Part shown: in pieces, positions 7,464-14,538 of the stretch
Numbering within the stretch: position 1 is the first letter of the stretch
Layout: every line of letters starts with the position of its first letter
Source of the DNA: CAYRQF01 sp964615845
Lineage (GTDB): Bacteria; Patescibacteriota; Minisyncoccia; Phycocordibacterales; CSBR16-119
DNA length: 20,149 bases
Direction: 5' to 3'
Assembly: GCA_964615845.1 (NCBI GenBank)
Contig: CAZTRC010000011.1
Span: forward strand, 1 to 20,149
Position numbers and translations under genes: made by a program
Notes under the pieces: model-generated
Database searches by the model: none
What the model was told of the DNA's origin: nothing
Seen by the model: only the letters and a program-made list of their open reading frames with translations

Positions 7464-8168
7464 CTAAAGTAAATTATTGAGTTTCTCGTAATTTATGAAA
7501 TCGAGGGCTTGGTAAAGCCACCCAGCGATGACTCCAAAGTTGTCGACGAAGAGAAGTACGCCGAGGAATATGAGTAAGAGCCCCGCAAAAATTGTAAACC
7601 ATTTGGAAGACCTGAGGGCCAAGTTCTTCCCTCTTTGGACCAAGTAAGCCACAATCATAAACGGTACGATAAATCCGAGCGAAAAGAAAAAGAAAAGTAG
7701 AAGCGACCACAGAACGCTATAAGAAAAAGTAGCAAAGAAAAATATGCCGGCCAGGACTGGTCCCACACACGGCGTCCAACCGAGCGCGAACGACACACCA
7801 AAGAAGAACGCGCCGCACTTTCCTTTGTAAAAATTCTTGAACTTCTCACCGATGTTTGAGCCGGAGAAGAAGGGTATCCGGAAAAGTCCGAGAAGGTACA
7901 GCCCGAAGATCATGATTATGACAGCTCCAACTTTTTGCAAAACAAATTTGTACGGCGCCAAGACGTGTCCGAGAAGTCCGGCCAGAATCCCAAAGAGAAG
8001 AAACGTCGCGAGGAATCCAAGGCAGAAGAGAAAGGCATTCTTGGTCACCTTCTGACGTTCGCCATGAGAAATGAAAGCGATAAACCCCGGCACGAGTGGC
8101 AACGTACACGGCGCCAAGAACATCAAAAGCCCGGCAACGAAAGATGTGATGATGTTTACGTGTTCCAT
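7464..8168 (-). CDS. ccdA: CcdA/DsbD-type thiol-disulfide transporter
   Basis: A polytopic membrane protein (234 residues, about six spans) of the DsbD transmembrane/CcdA family. It carries reducing equivalents from cytoplasmic thioredoxin to the outside of the membrane. Both redox cysteines are present: Cys21 in FLAPCTLPLVPG and Cys134 in GWTPCVGPVLAG, each in the first span of its repeat half. The stop is followed at once by the next promoter. I start at ATG 8168, where MEHVNIITSFVAG matches the family start and a TATAAT box ends 6 nt upstream. The frame also opens at 8219, but that would add 17 residues of poor quality encoded by promoter DNA. Its extracytoplasmic partner is not in the window. 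Confidence 0.92.
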   Translation of the reverse strand: MEHVNIITSFVAGLLMFLAPCTLPLVPGFIAFISHGERQKVTKNAFLFCLGFLATFLLFGILAGLLGHVLAPYKFVLQKVGAVIIMIFGLYLLGLFRIPFFSGSNIGEKFKNFYKGKCGAFFFGVSFALGWTPCVGPVLAGIFFFATFSYSVLWSLLLFFFFSLGFIVPFMIVAYLVQRGKNLALRSSKWFTIFAGLLLIFLGVLLFVDNFGVIAGWLYQALDFINYEKLNNLL

Positions 8169-8174
8169 TTGAAA

Positions 8175-8203
8175 ATTATATTTCCTAGCGAGCATGTATG
8201 CAA
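8175..8203 (-). promoter_or_regulatory. Promoter of ccdA
   Basis: Minus strand TTGCAT (8198-8203), a 17-bp spacer, TATAAT (8175-8180), then 6 nt to the ATG at 8168. A leaderless mRNA is predicted. The -35 hexamer lies inside the left arm of the inverted repeat at 8193-8225. Confidence 0.65.
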
Positions 8204-8225
8204 GGCAAAAGCTTTGCATGACATG
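8193..8225. repeat. Inverted repeat at the ccdA promoter (possible operator)
   Basis: CATGTATGCAAGGC (8193-8206), loop AAAA, GCTTTGCATGACATG (8211-8225). The arms pair over about 14 bp, with one G-T pair and one bulged base. It covers the ccdA -35 box, so it could be a repressor or activator site. No T-run follows in either direction. Confidence 0.5.
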
Positions 8226-8238
8226 TGAGCGACGGAAA

Positions 8239-8273
8239 TATACGAGTGAGCGAGAATACGCGAGGCTCGTATA
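8239..8273. repeat. Short inverted repeat between ccdA and the orphan gene
   Basis: TATACGAG (8239-8246) and CTCGTATA (8266-8273) are perfect 8-bp arms around a 19-nt spacer. It lies between the ccdA promoter and the terminator at 8279-8311. The role is unknown and chance is possible. Confidence 0.3.
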
Positions 8274-8278
8274 CCACC

Positions 8279-8311
8279 AAAAAGTACAGCCCCGTCCGCA
8301 GACAGGGCTGT
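8279..8311 (-). terminator. Terminator of the 8331-9167 gene
   Basis: Stem ACAGCCC / GGGCTGT (8286-8292 and 8305-8311), extended by GTC/GAC past one mismatch, with loop CGCA. On the minus strand it is followed by ACTTTTTGG. It lies 20 bp after the stop of the orphan gene. Confidence 0.6.
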
Positions 8312-8330
8312 TGCTTCATGCGCTCAAGGA

Positions 8331-9167
8331 TCAGCGTCTCTTCACAATTGAACCCGCTCCGATAGCGCTGTTGCGAATGTAGTCGAGACATTGATCAAAA
8401 ATCAGTGCTCGATTCCGGAAGCTTCCGATGAGCAAATGATAGATCTTGCCCCGTTCTTCACTATCAGTCACATCCGTACAGCGTACATGGTGGTTTTCGA
8501 ACATGCGCTGACCAGAGGCAAGTAAAATTCCCATGGTGGCATACACCAAGATGCGGGCCGTTGCTACTTCTTCGTTGGCACGATCAAGCATGATCTTCTG
8601 CTCTTCAAAGTTGTAGCCGCGAGACAGGTCGCTTGCTTCTTTGCGCACCAAATACCAGCCCAATTCTCCGCGGTCTCGCGCCAGATGCTTTTCTCCATAA
8701 CCGTACCTCTCCAAACCGAACAGCATTTGAGGATCTGGGAGTCTGTCGCGAAGTTGTAGGATCGATAGTGGGAAGACAGCCACGAGAGCGTGCGTATCCT
8801 TGCATGCACGCAAGACCTCTTTCGACCAAGGAACTCTGTGAAGAGCTGCGTGTTGGCGGACTCCAGGCCTCACACCGAAGTGAAGCATGGCCTCCCCAAC
8901 ACCGAAGAAGTTTGGCCCCATGATCGCTTGAGCTGTCTCGAGGTCACAACCGTGTCTCAACACAAGCTCAGAAATGTCTCTTTGTAGACGAGCCCGAAGT
9001 TCCGCACCACGCCCCAAGAGCATTGCTGTTTCTTGGTGCGTAAGCTCGAGCGCATTGAATGCACTCTTGCAGATCCCCATAGCCTTTGTTCCAGGCTCGT
9101 GATCTGCCAGCACTAAATCCCTTTGCTCCTTCATTGCCGTAATTATTTGTTCATGGAAACGCTCCAC
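8331..9167 (-). CDS. Hypothetical protein, 278 residues, soluble
   Basis: I do not recognise a characterised family. The protein is soluble, with no signal peptide or membrane span, and is rich in Arg, Leu and His. Landmarks are GPNFFGVGEAMLHFGVRP (about 84-101), VPWSKEVLRACKDTHALVAVFPLSI (about 112-136), ELGWYLVRKE (about 168-177), ATARILVYATMGILLASGQRMFE (about 202-224) and VRCTDV (228-233). Codon use is more GC-rich than in most neighbours. I have an impression of similar orphan proteins in other CPR genomes but cannot verify it. The start is GTG at 9167; the frame is open further upstream to 9228 with no start codon, and an ATG at 9134 is an alternative. It has a consensus promoter and its own terminator, so it is a single-gene unit. 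Confidence 0.75.
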   Translation of the reverse strand: MERFHEQIITAMKEQRDLVLADHEPGTKAMGICKSAFNALELTHQETAMLLGRGAELRARLQRDISELVLRHGCDLETAQAIMGPNFFGVGEAMLHFGVRPGVRQHAALHRVPWSKEVLRACKDTHALVAVFPLSILQLRDRLPDPQMLFGLERYGYGEKHLARDRGELGWYLVRKEASDLSRGYNFEEQKIMLDRANEEVATARILVYATMGILLASGQRMFENHHVRCTDVTDSEERGKIYHLLIGSFRNRALIFDQCLDYIRNSAIGAGSIVKRR

Positions 9168-9269
9168 GTAACGGCCGTCTTTGAGACGAGCCGGTCGTTG
9201 CCGAAATTCAGCAAAAACAGGCTCGCCTCAAAATAATCCTTGAATTGTAAGGAGCTAAATTACGCCGTG

Positions 9270-9298
9270 ATTTTAACAGAAACTCACCACCATGTCAA
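9270..9298 (-). promoter_or_regulatory. Consensus promoter of the 8331-9167 gene
   Basis: Minus strand TTGACA (9293-9298), a 17-bp spacer ending in TGT, and TAAAAT (9270-9275). It has a perfect -35 and an extended -10. It touches the left palindrome of the transposase element. The predicted leader is about 95 nt, the longest in this window. Confidence 0.7.
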
Positions 9299-9336
9299 AC
9301 CCTAACACTCAAGGTTCGACCTTGAGTGTTAGGGTT
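9298..9336. repeat. Left palindrome of the RAYT element (REP-like)
   Basis: Perfect 18-bp arms, AACCCTAACACTCAAGGT (9298-9315) and its complement (9319-9336), around loop TCG. The final codons and TAA stop of the transposase lie within it. The core AACACTCAAGGT is shared with the palindrome at 9969-10003. Confidence 0.85.
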
Positions 9337-9952
9337 CATCAACATATTCCAACAGCCCCAATCTTTCCGTTCCCCCTAAGTACTTTGCGTACGACGAATA
9401 ATCTTTGCAACTGGACCATTTGAAATCTTTTAAAAATTTATTTGTCTTTTCAATCGAACCGACTCTTCCCTTCTTTCTCCACCCAGCCTCAGACAGATCA
9501 ACAGGGTTGAGGTCTATATACGTTTTGACTTGCTTGTAATGTAAATTCGAAGTTATAAATTTTGATTTAGTTTTACCTTGGAAAAGCACACCGTTTCTCT
9601 CATATTTTTTATTGAAATACATCGTATAACTTGTCATGACTTTCTGAAGGAATTTTGAAATCCCGCCATCGACAAGCTGCTCAATCACCAAATGGTAGTG
9701 GTTTGGCATTAGACAATAATCTACAACTCTTACTAGTTTGCTGTGATCATTTCTTGAGCCACGAGACTTTCCCGAAAGAACAGCCTTCATAGATTGCTTT
9801 ATGTTTCCATGACTGGAGAACCTATTCAGACTTTCCAATATAAACAAAAACCTTTCGTAATCATTTTTATCAATAAAAGTTTTCCTTTTATCGGTTCCTC
9901 GATTATAGATATGATATTTTTCCCCTGTAACAAAAGGTTCTCGAAATCCCAT
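9329..9952 (-). CDS. REP-associated tyrosine transposase (Y1, TnpA_REP family)
   Basis: A single-strand DNA nuclease/transposase of 207 residues, the usual RAYT size. The N-terminus GEKYHIYNRGTDKRKTFID (about 10-28) matches the family start. The HUH metal motif is His85-x-His87 in MPNHYHLVIEQ. The catalytic tyrosine lies in SYTMYFNKKYERNG (about 108-121), followed by LFQGKTKSKFI. YIDLNPV (about 141-147) is the conserved C-terminal segment. All key residues appear intact, so it may be active. The start is ATG 9952, 6 nt after a TATAAT box. Its stop codon lies inside the left palindrome. RAYTs are often domesticated, acting on REP sequences scattered in the genome. Confidence 0.92.
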   Translation of the reverse strand: MGFREPFVTGEKYHIYNRGTDKRKTFIDKNDYERFLFILESLNRFSSHGNIKQSMKAVLSGKSRGSRNDHSKLVRVVDYCLMPNHYHLVIEQLVDGGISKFLQKVMTSYTMYFNKKYERNGVLFQGKTKSKFITSNLHYKQVKTYIDLNPVDLSEAGWRKKGRVGSIEKTNKFLKDFKWSSCKDYSSYAKYLGGTERLGLLEYVDEP

Positions 9953-9958
9953 GACAAT

Positions 9959-9967
9959 ATTATACCA
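9959..9967 (-). promoter_or_regulatory. Extended -10 promoter of the transposase
   Basis: TGGTATAAT on the minus strand, placed between the right palindrome and the ATG at 9952, with 6 nt from -10 to ATG. A leaderless transcript is predicted. The palindrome occupies the -35 region, so hairpin binding could affect expression. Confidence 0.6.
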
Positions 9968-9968
9968 G

Positions 9969-10003
9969 CCCCAACACTCAAGGTCGAACCTTGGGTGTTG
10001 GGG
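9969..10003. repeat. Right palindrome of the RAYT element (REP-like)
   Basis: Arms CCCCAACACTCAAGGT (9969-9984) and ACCTTGGGTGTTGGGG (9988-10003) around loop CGA, with one G-T pair. It begins 7 nt after the stop of the ABC ATPase gene on the minus strand and might also help end that operon, although no T-run follows. Confidence 0.8.
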
Positions 10004-10010
10004 AAAGTTT

Positions 10011-10694
10011 CTATTTTTGCAGTTTTTCTTCTCGCACTACGACACCATCTGCCAAGTGAATTATTCGATCGCAGTACAAAGTATATTCTTTCTCGTGTGT
10101 GACCATGACAATGGTCTGTCCGCGTTTGTTGATGTCACGAAGAACTTCTACAATATGATTTCCCGAAGCCGAATCGAGATTCGCTGTCGGCTCATCAGCA
10201 AAAAGGATTTTTGGATCTTCAGCGATGGCGCGGGCGATAGAGACGCGTTGCTGTTCCCCGCCGGAGAGTTGGCTCGGTCTGTTGTCGATACGGTGTTCAA
10301 GTCCAACTTCGGCCAAGGCTTTGCGCGCTTTATCTTTGGCCGTATTGTCACTGAAGCCTCGCATAATAAGAGGGATCATGACGTTCTCGAGCGCCGAAAG
10401 TTCTGGCAAAAGAGCATAGTCCTGGAAGACATAGCCTAATTTTTCTAAGCGAAATTTAGTTTTTTCTTTGTTTGAAAGTTTTAAAATATCTTGCCCGTCG
10501 ACAAAGACACTACCGCCCGTCGGTTCGTCGAGGAGACTCATCTGATACATGAGCGTCGATTTGCCGGCACCAGATTTACCCATGATGGCCACGAATTCTC
10601 CTGGGGCGATTCCAAGATCAATGCCTTTCAAAACAGGAGTCTCTATTTTCCCGTTAGTAAAAGTTTTAGTTAAATTTTTTACTTCAATTATCAT
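10011..10694 (-). CDS. ABC transporter ATP-binding protein, MacB/LolD type
   Basis: The ATPase of a three-gene exporter. It has 227 residues, typical for this subfamily. Walker A is GKSGAGKS at 39-46, the Q-loop is near Gln91 (YVFQDYALLPELS), the signature is LSGGEQQR at 143-150, Walker B is ILFADEP at 163-169, and the switch His200 is in VMVTHEKEY. It begins 1 nt after the stop of the permease gene, so the two are translated from one mRNA. With the adaptor and permease it forms a split MacA-MacB-like system. Such complexes move peptides, drugs or lipoproteins without the substrate crossing the ATPase subunit. The substrate here is unknown. Confidence 0.94.
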   Translation of the reverse strand: MIIEVKNLTKTFTNGKIETPVLKGIDLGIAPGEFVAIMGKSGAGKSTLMYQMSLLDEPTGGSVFVDGQDILKLSNKEKTKFRLEKLGYVFQDYALLPELSALENVMIPLIMRGFSDNTAKDKARKALAEVGLEHRIDNRPSQLSGGEQQRVSIARAIAEDPKILFADEPTANLDSASGNHIVEVLRDINKRGQTIVMVTHEKEYTLYCDRIIHLADGVVVREEKLQK

Positions 10695-10695
10695 G

Positions 10696-11943
10696 TTATC
10701 TGCCTAAAATAGAATCAAGCGTGTTTTTCCTAATAATCATCGCGGCGGGAATAAACCCAGCGATGAGCGTAACCACCAGCAGCAGCACAAACTTGATCAT
10801 CGTGCTTTCAAACGGCGCGACCAAGATGCCGTCTGAAAATGGGAAATCAATCGGATGCTTGTTGAAACCCGGCACCATCAATCCATATATAACGACAAGT
10901 CCAAGAAGTGAGCCAGAAAGCGCATAGAAAATCGATTGGAAAATGTAAGCGAGCTTAATAGCCCGAGCTTCGACCCCAATCGCCTTCAAGATACCAATGT
11001 ATTTCTTCCTGGTGATAGCGTTGATGAAGATAATGATGAAAATAGTGATCGAGGCCACGATGATACCAACCGAACCGATGATGTTTCCGAGAAGCCCGAA
11101 AGCAATTTTAATATCTGTCAAAAATTGCGGGATAGCTTCTGCGGAAGTTTGAATCTTGGCATCTTCGGCGAAACCAGAGCGGACGAAAATGTCTTTCAGA
11201 CGTGTTTCACTCACATCCGGTTTGCCAACGATGGCGATTTCATTGATATTCAAATTTCCTCTGTCGAAAAATCTGACAAATTCTTGCTCGGTCATGAAAA
11301 TTCGAAAAGATGTCTGGTCGACCTTACTATCGACGATACCCTTCACAATATACTCCTTGGTCTTATCGCCAACCGAAATCCGCACTTTCGTTCCCGGGAA
11401 AATGTCGTCGAGCGTATCGAAGCCTTCGCCAAAATCCGAAATGTATCGCTGGATCATGTTGGCTCCCATCAAAATGTACTGGTCTTCGCCTGGTCGTAAA
11501 TATTCGCCCTCTTTGACATATTTCGAAAGATTGGTCACCTTTTCTTCGGCCAAGACATCGATACCCGCGACCTGAGCTCCGACGCTATCCCGGAGAGCGT
11601 TCGGGTCGCGACGAGTAGAATAATTTGCTTCGATTGTCGCATTGCCCAAAAATCTCGCAGTGAAAGATTCGACTTCCGGCGTTATCTTGATCGTCTCGAT
11701 CATCGTATGACTGCCCTCGATGTAAGAATCGCCTTTTGGGGTGGAGAAAAGAATGTTCCCTGAGTATTGCTCTCGATTTGCCTTGACCGATCCTTCGATG
11801 AGACCGACGAGGATACCAGAAACGCCGACGAGATTTAGAAACGTCAGCATCATAATGAAAATGATGAGTGATGTCGTCCAAACATTCGCCCGCTGAATTT
11901 GACGAAGTCCAAGTAAAAATCCAACCCGAAGTGACGATCTCAT
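10696..11943 (-). CDS. ABC transporter permease, FtsX/MacB type
   Basis: The membrane subunit of the exporter, 415 residues. It follows the MacB plan: one N-terminal span (about 24-50, after GLRQIQRANVW), a large extracytoplasmic domain (about 55-260), and three C-terminal spans (about 268-300, 322-350 and 372-398). The FtsX core region has INAITRKKYIGILKAIG, the conserved coupling segment between spans 2 and 3. I start at ATG 11943 (MRSSLRVGFLLG), 4 nt after the adaptor stop. A TTG at 11964 is in frame but would overlap the adaptor gene. It differs from true MacB in lacking a fused ATPase, which is encoded separately by the next gene. Confidence 0.9.
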   Translation of the reverse strand: MRSSLRVGFLLGLRQIQRANVWTTSLIIFIMMLTFLNLVGVSGILVGLIEGSVKANREQYSGNILFSTPKGDSYIEGSHTMIETIKITPEVESFTARFLGNATIEANYSTRRDPNALRDSVGAQVAGIDVLAEEKVTNLSKYVKEGEYLRPGEDQYILMGANMIQRYISDFGEGFDTLDDIFPGTKVRISVGDKTKEYIVKGIVDSKVDQTSFRIFMTEQEFVRFFDRGNLNINEIAIVGKPDVSETRLKDIFVRSGFAEDAKIQTSAEAIPQFLTDIKIAFGLLGNIIGSVGIIVASITIFIIIFINAITRKKYIGILKAIGVEARAIKLAYIFQSIFYALSGSLLGLVVIYGLMVPGFNKHPIDFPFSDGILVAPFESTMIKFVLLLVVTLIAGFIPAAMIIRKNTLDSILGR

Positions 11944-11947
11944 ATTA

Positions 11948-13330
11948 TTATTCGAATTCACCAATTACGACGTCTCCTACTTTGACACCGCTTACGACTT
12001 CGACAAAACCATCGCTTCCTTCAAGACCAAGAATAATATAGACCTTGTCCGTCGACTCATCGATATTTTCCACCAAAACAAATTGGCCAGTCTCGTCTTT
12101 GTCAATAAATCTTCGTGGCAAACGCAAAACCCCAACCTTTTTTTCTTTCAAAATCCGCACATCGGCCGTCATCCCCGAACGAATACGTGCATCCGTCTCA
12201 TCAAAACCGATTCGCGCTTCATAAACAGATACGCCGTCGACTTCCGTCTCTGACGGATCGACTGAGAGAACTTTGCCGAGGAAAATCGCCTCACTTCCGT
12301 AAGCATCAAGCAAAATATCCGCGCTCTGCTCTGCCACTAAATTTACCACGTCGACTTCTGGTACTTGGACGACGACATGATACGAATCTTCGGAGAGAAT
12401 TTTAGCCAAAACCTTGCCAGATTCTGCGATCTCACCCTCCTTGATATCGATGTTTCCAACAATTCCAGGAAAAGTGGCCCTAAGAGTTCGTTCTTCGATC
12501 TCGGCTCTAATTTTCGCCACCTGCGCTTCAGCTTGTTTGATGCGAGCATTGTTTATATCTTTCGAAATATTTTGATTTTCAGCTGCGTCGCGACTTGCCA
12601 AGGCACTCTTGTAAGCATTTAAATTCTCGACATAATTTGGACCTTCTACATTCGGAATAGTGACACGCCAGGTTTCGCCAATCGAAATTTCACCCTCTTC
12701 GAACTTGATATAAAGGCCATTATTGCCCAACGGCACCGCTTTGTACAAGAGAACTTCTTCTTGGCCTTTTTCTAAACCAGAATATGTAATATCTCGACGA
12801 GAAGGAGCATTTGAATATTCAACACCGATCCTGTATTCACCCTCGACGTTACCAGTATAACTTCCAGAAATTTCAGGCGCAGTATTTGAAGTATCGCCAG
12901 ATTTCGTATACGCAACAAGACCATCAGACAATAGTTTTGTTCGAGTGTTTTCAACGGCGATATCGAGCTCAGCATTTGAGACATTGGATTGCGCCTTTTC
13001 GAGAGACAGATTAGCTTCGGCATCAGCAAGATCGGCTCGAAGCGAAGCGTTATCAAGCTCGACGATTTTCTCGCCGCTATAGACTTTGTCGCCAACATTT
13101 TTGTAAACACGATCCGCTTTTCCACTCACCGAGAACGCCATTCTTACTTCCTGGACTGGTTCGACTTCTCCGGACAAAAGAAGTGTATTCACCACATCGC
13201 CAGTTTCAATCGTGTACTTCGAAACGCCAGAGTTGTTGCCACCCTTTCCCGAAACTACAATGATGATAAGCAGGAGTAAGATGCCGACAGTAACAACCTT
13301 TTTCCAATTTTTCTTTAAAAATTCTTTCAT
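11948..13330 (-). CDS. Membrane fusion (adaptor) protein, HlyD/MacA family, with an extra domain
   Basis: The periplasmic-adaptor homologue of the exporter, 460 residues. It has a membrane anchor at residues 11-27, a first biotinyl-lipoyl half (about 45-95, SGKADRVYKNVGDKVYSG), a coiled-coil helix down (about 95-135), a second helix (about 236-283), a second lipoyl half (ATFPGIVGNIDIKEGE, about 285-300), then beta-barrel and membrane-proximal domains (about 310-460). Between the two helices, where a simple turn is expected, are about 100 residues of beta-like sequence (about 136-235, including SGSYTGNVEGEYRIGVEY and LGNNGLYIKF). In diderms the hairpin tip docks with TolC. A bacterium without an outer membrane would not need that, so the insert may replace it. 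It is first in the operon. Confidence 0.92.
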   Translation of the reverse strand: MKEFLKKNWKKVVTVGILLLLIIIVVSGKGGNNSGVSKYTIETGDVVNTLLLSGEVEPVQEVRMAFSVSGKADRVYKNVGDKVYSGEKIVELDNASLRADLADAEANLSLEKAQSNVSNAELDIAVENTRTKLLSDGLVAYTKSGDTSNTAPEISGSYTGNVEGEYRIGVEYSNAPSRRDITYSGLEKGQEEVLLYKAVPLGNNGLYIKFEEGEISIGETWRVTIPNVEGPNYVENLNAYKSALASRDAAENQNISKDINNARIKQAEAQVAKIRAEIEERTLRATFPGIVGNIDIKEGEIAESGKVLAKILSEDSYHVVVQVPEVDVVNLVAEQSADILLDAYGSEAIFLGKVLSVDPSETEVDGVSVYEARIGFDETDARIRSGMTADVRILKEKKVGVLRLPRRFIDKDETGQFVLVENIDESTDKVYIILGLEGSDGFVEVVSGVKVGDVVIGEFE

Positions 13331-13387
13331 ATATTTTGATTATGAGCACACATACTAACACATAATTTGACTTTTATGAAGGCCGCT

Positions 13388-13425
13388 AAAAAGCGCCGCG
13401 CGCCAAAGGCGCGCGGCGCTTTTTT
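13388..13425 (-). terminator. Strong bidirectional terminator
   Basis: Perfect 17-bp arms, AAAAAGCGCCGCGCGCC (13388-13404) and its complement (13408-13424), with loop AAA and T-runs on both strands. It ends the 13434-13976 gene and separates it from the exporter operon. Confidence 0.92.
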
Positions 13426-13433
13426 AGAGGTTT

Positions 13434-13976
13434 CTAAGCCTGGCTCGGCAATTCGCTAAACTTTATTTCTGTCGGAACTGAAAACTTGGTCTCATCAGCG
13501 ACCCAAGCTTCACATGAGTAATCAAGCTTCTGATCATAGTCCATGCCTTGCGATACATTCTCCGGAGACTCAGTGCCCATATCAATTTTCATCTTCATGC
13601 CCATCGGCATCGCCGCAGACCAGACGTACGCGAATTCGCCATCCGAAATCATGTGGCTCTCCATGTTCATATTGGTCGTTGTCTCAAGCGTGGCGAAATC
13701 ACCGCGCATCTTCTTGCCGGAGATATAAACCGTACCAGTTGATTTACTATTATCTACCTCCTGGCTAAATGTACACTTATGACTGCCCCCACGTGCCAAG
13801 AGATCTTTCATCGATCCGTTGAATATGCCCGGATTTTCTGCCGAAGTTTCTTCTTCCGCGACACCATCATCCGTCGTTTCAACCGCCACATCATCCTTTT
13901 TCGCTCCGCCCTTCACGATAAGGACGACGCCAACCACCAAAACCAACCCTAAAAGTATTTTTCCAAATAAAGTCAT
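13434..13976 (-). CDS. Membrane-anchored extracytoplasmic protein with two cysteines
   Basis: Unknown function, 180 residues. A short N-terminus leads into one membrane span (about 5-21) and an acidic linker (about 28-47, DDVAVETTDDGVAEEETSAE). The outer domain begins GSMKDLLARGGSHKCTF and has a Met-rich stretch (NMNMESHMI, then AAMPMGMKMKIDM at about 121-133). Cys68 and Cys155 (LDYSCEAWV) are the only cysteines and could pair. The TVYISGKKMRGDF pattern recalls lipoprotein-carrier-like half-barrels, but this is only a resemblance. The Met-rich region might bind copper; this is speculative. Single-gene unit with promoter and terminator. Confidence 0.8.
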   Translation of the reverse strand: MTLFGKILLGLVLVVGVVLIVKGGAKKDDVAVETTDDGVAEEETSAENPGIFNGSMKDLLARGGSHKCTFSQEVDNSKSTGTVYISGKKMRGDFATLETTTNMNMESHMISDGEFAYVWSAAMPMGMKMKIDMGTESPENVSQGMDYDQKLDYSCEAWVADETKFSVPTEIKFSELPSQA

Positions 13977-14006
13977 AACAAAAGTGTCTTAACTTCTAAT
14001 GAGTCA

Positions 14007-14034
14007 ATTATACAAGATGCTCGAGACTCCACAA
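14007..14034 (-). promoter_or_regulatory. Promoter of the 13434-13976 gene
   Basis: Minus strand TTGTGG (14029-14034), a 16-bp spacer, and TATAAT (14007-14012). The predicted leader is about 24 nt, without a Shine-Dalgarno sequence. Confidence 0.6.
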
Positions 14035-14044
14035 GCGCTCTAAA

Positions 14045-14536
14045 TTACTTGAATTTTATAGTCATTTCTACCGCGTCATCAAATTGCGACTCGCCAGAAG
14101 GATTATCTTTTTGGAGAATGAGTGAGCCTCTTTTGCAATAATCAGCTTCACAAATTGGTGTTTCAAAAACTATTTCGCCTGAAAACGGAACATAATCTGT
14201 CGTCATCCATTCCCCTTCTGCTGTGATGTATTTTTGACCAATAATCAGACCATCCCAGTTTGTGAGGACAACGGGCGCCGAAGCTTCAAAAAACCAATTT
14301 CCCGGAGCTCTTCCTTTGACGACAAGCGGACTCGTAATCTCTTCGGTCTCGTTCGGCATAGTGACGTAAATCTTTACTCCTCTGAGACTCGTGAGCTCTA
14401 TCTCAGTCGGTACGGAGACACCCGGATCTTCTACCACCGGTGCTGGAGTATCACGGCCGACTTTCGAAATGACAAAGAAAACGATCAGCGCGCCGACGAT
14501 GACTATGATTATGTTTTTCATAAGATTCCAATTCAT
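14045..14536 (-). CDS. Membrane-anchored Gmad2-like immunoglobulin-fold protein
   Basis: 163 residues with one membrane span (about 8-24), a Pro-rich linker, and an outer domain matching the Gmad2 pattern. Evidence is IYVTMPNETEEITSPLVVKG (about 56-75), then GNWFFEASAPVVLTNWDG (79-96) and AEGEWMTTDYVPFSGEIVF (106-124). Gmad2 is an Ig-like domain first noted in spore-germination proteins but widespread in non-sporulating bacteria; its role is unknown. Cys129 and Cys134 (PICEADYCKRG) lie close together and could form a disulfide. It starts 2 nt after the SIMPL stop, so it is the last gene of that operon. An ATG at 14521 is a second possible start. Confidence 0.85.
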   Translation of the reverse strand: MNWNLMKNIIIVIVGALIVFFVISKVGRDTPAPVVEDPGVSVPTEIELTSLRGVKIYVTMPNETEEITSPLVVKGRAPGNWFFEASAPVVLTNWDGLIIGQKYITAEGEWMTTDYVPFSGEIVFETPICEADYCKRGSLILQKDNPSGESQFDDAVEMTIKFK

Positions 14537-14538
14537 AA

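Larger units (their letters stand above)
9298..10003 (-). mobile_element. Compact RAYT element flanked by two palindromes
   Basis: A 706-bp unit made of a single REP-associated tyrosine transposase gene and one imperfect palindrome at each end. The two hairpins share 12-bp core arms (AACACTCAAGGT) but differ at the loop and stem base. This layout fits known RAYT/REP systems, where the enzyme recognises folded single-stranded REP hairpins. Target-site duplication is not expected for this class and none was sought. Confidence 0.65.

Noticed and set aside
9168..9297. Possible leader peptide or riboswitch upstream of the orphan gene
   Set aside because: The leader of about 95 nt has an open frame without a start codon and no riboswitch core or terminator/antiterminator pair that I could recognise.
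10936..11499. Plus-strand open frame opposite the permease
   Set aside because: Antisense to a convincing FtsX/MacB-type gene; composition not protein-like.
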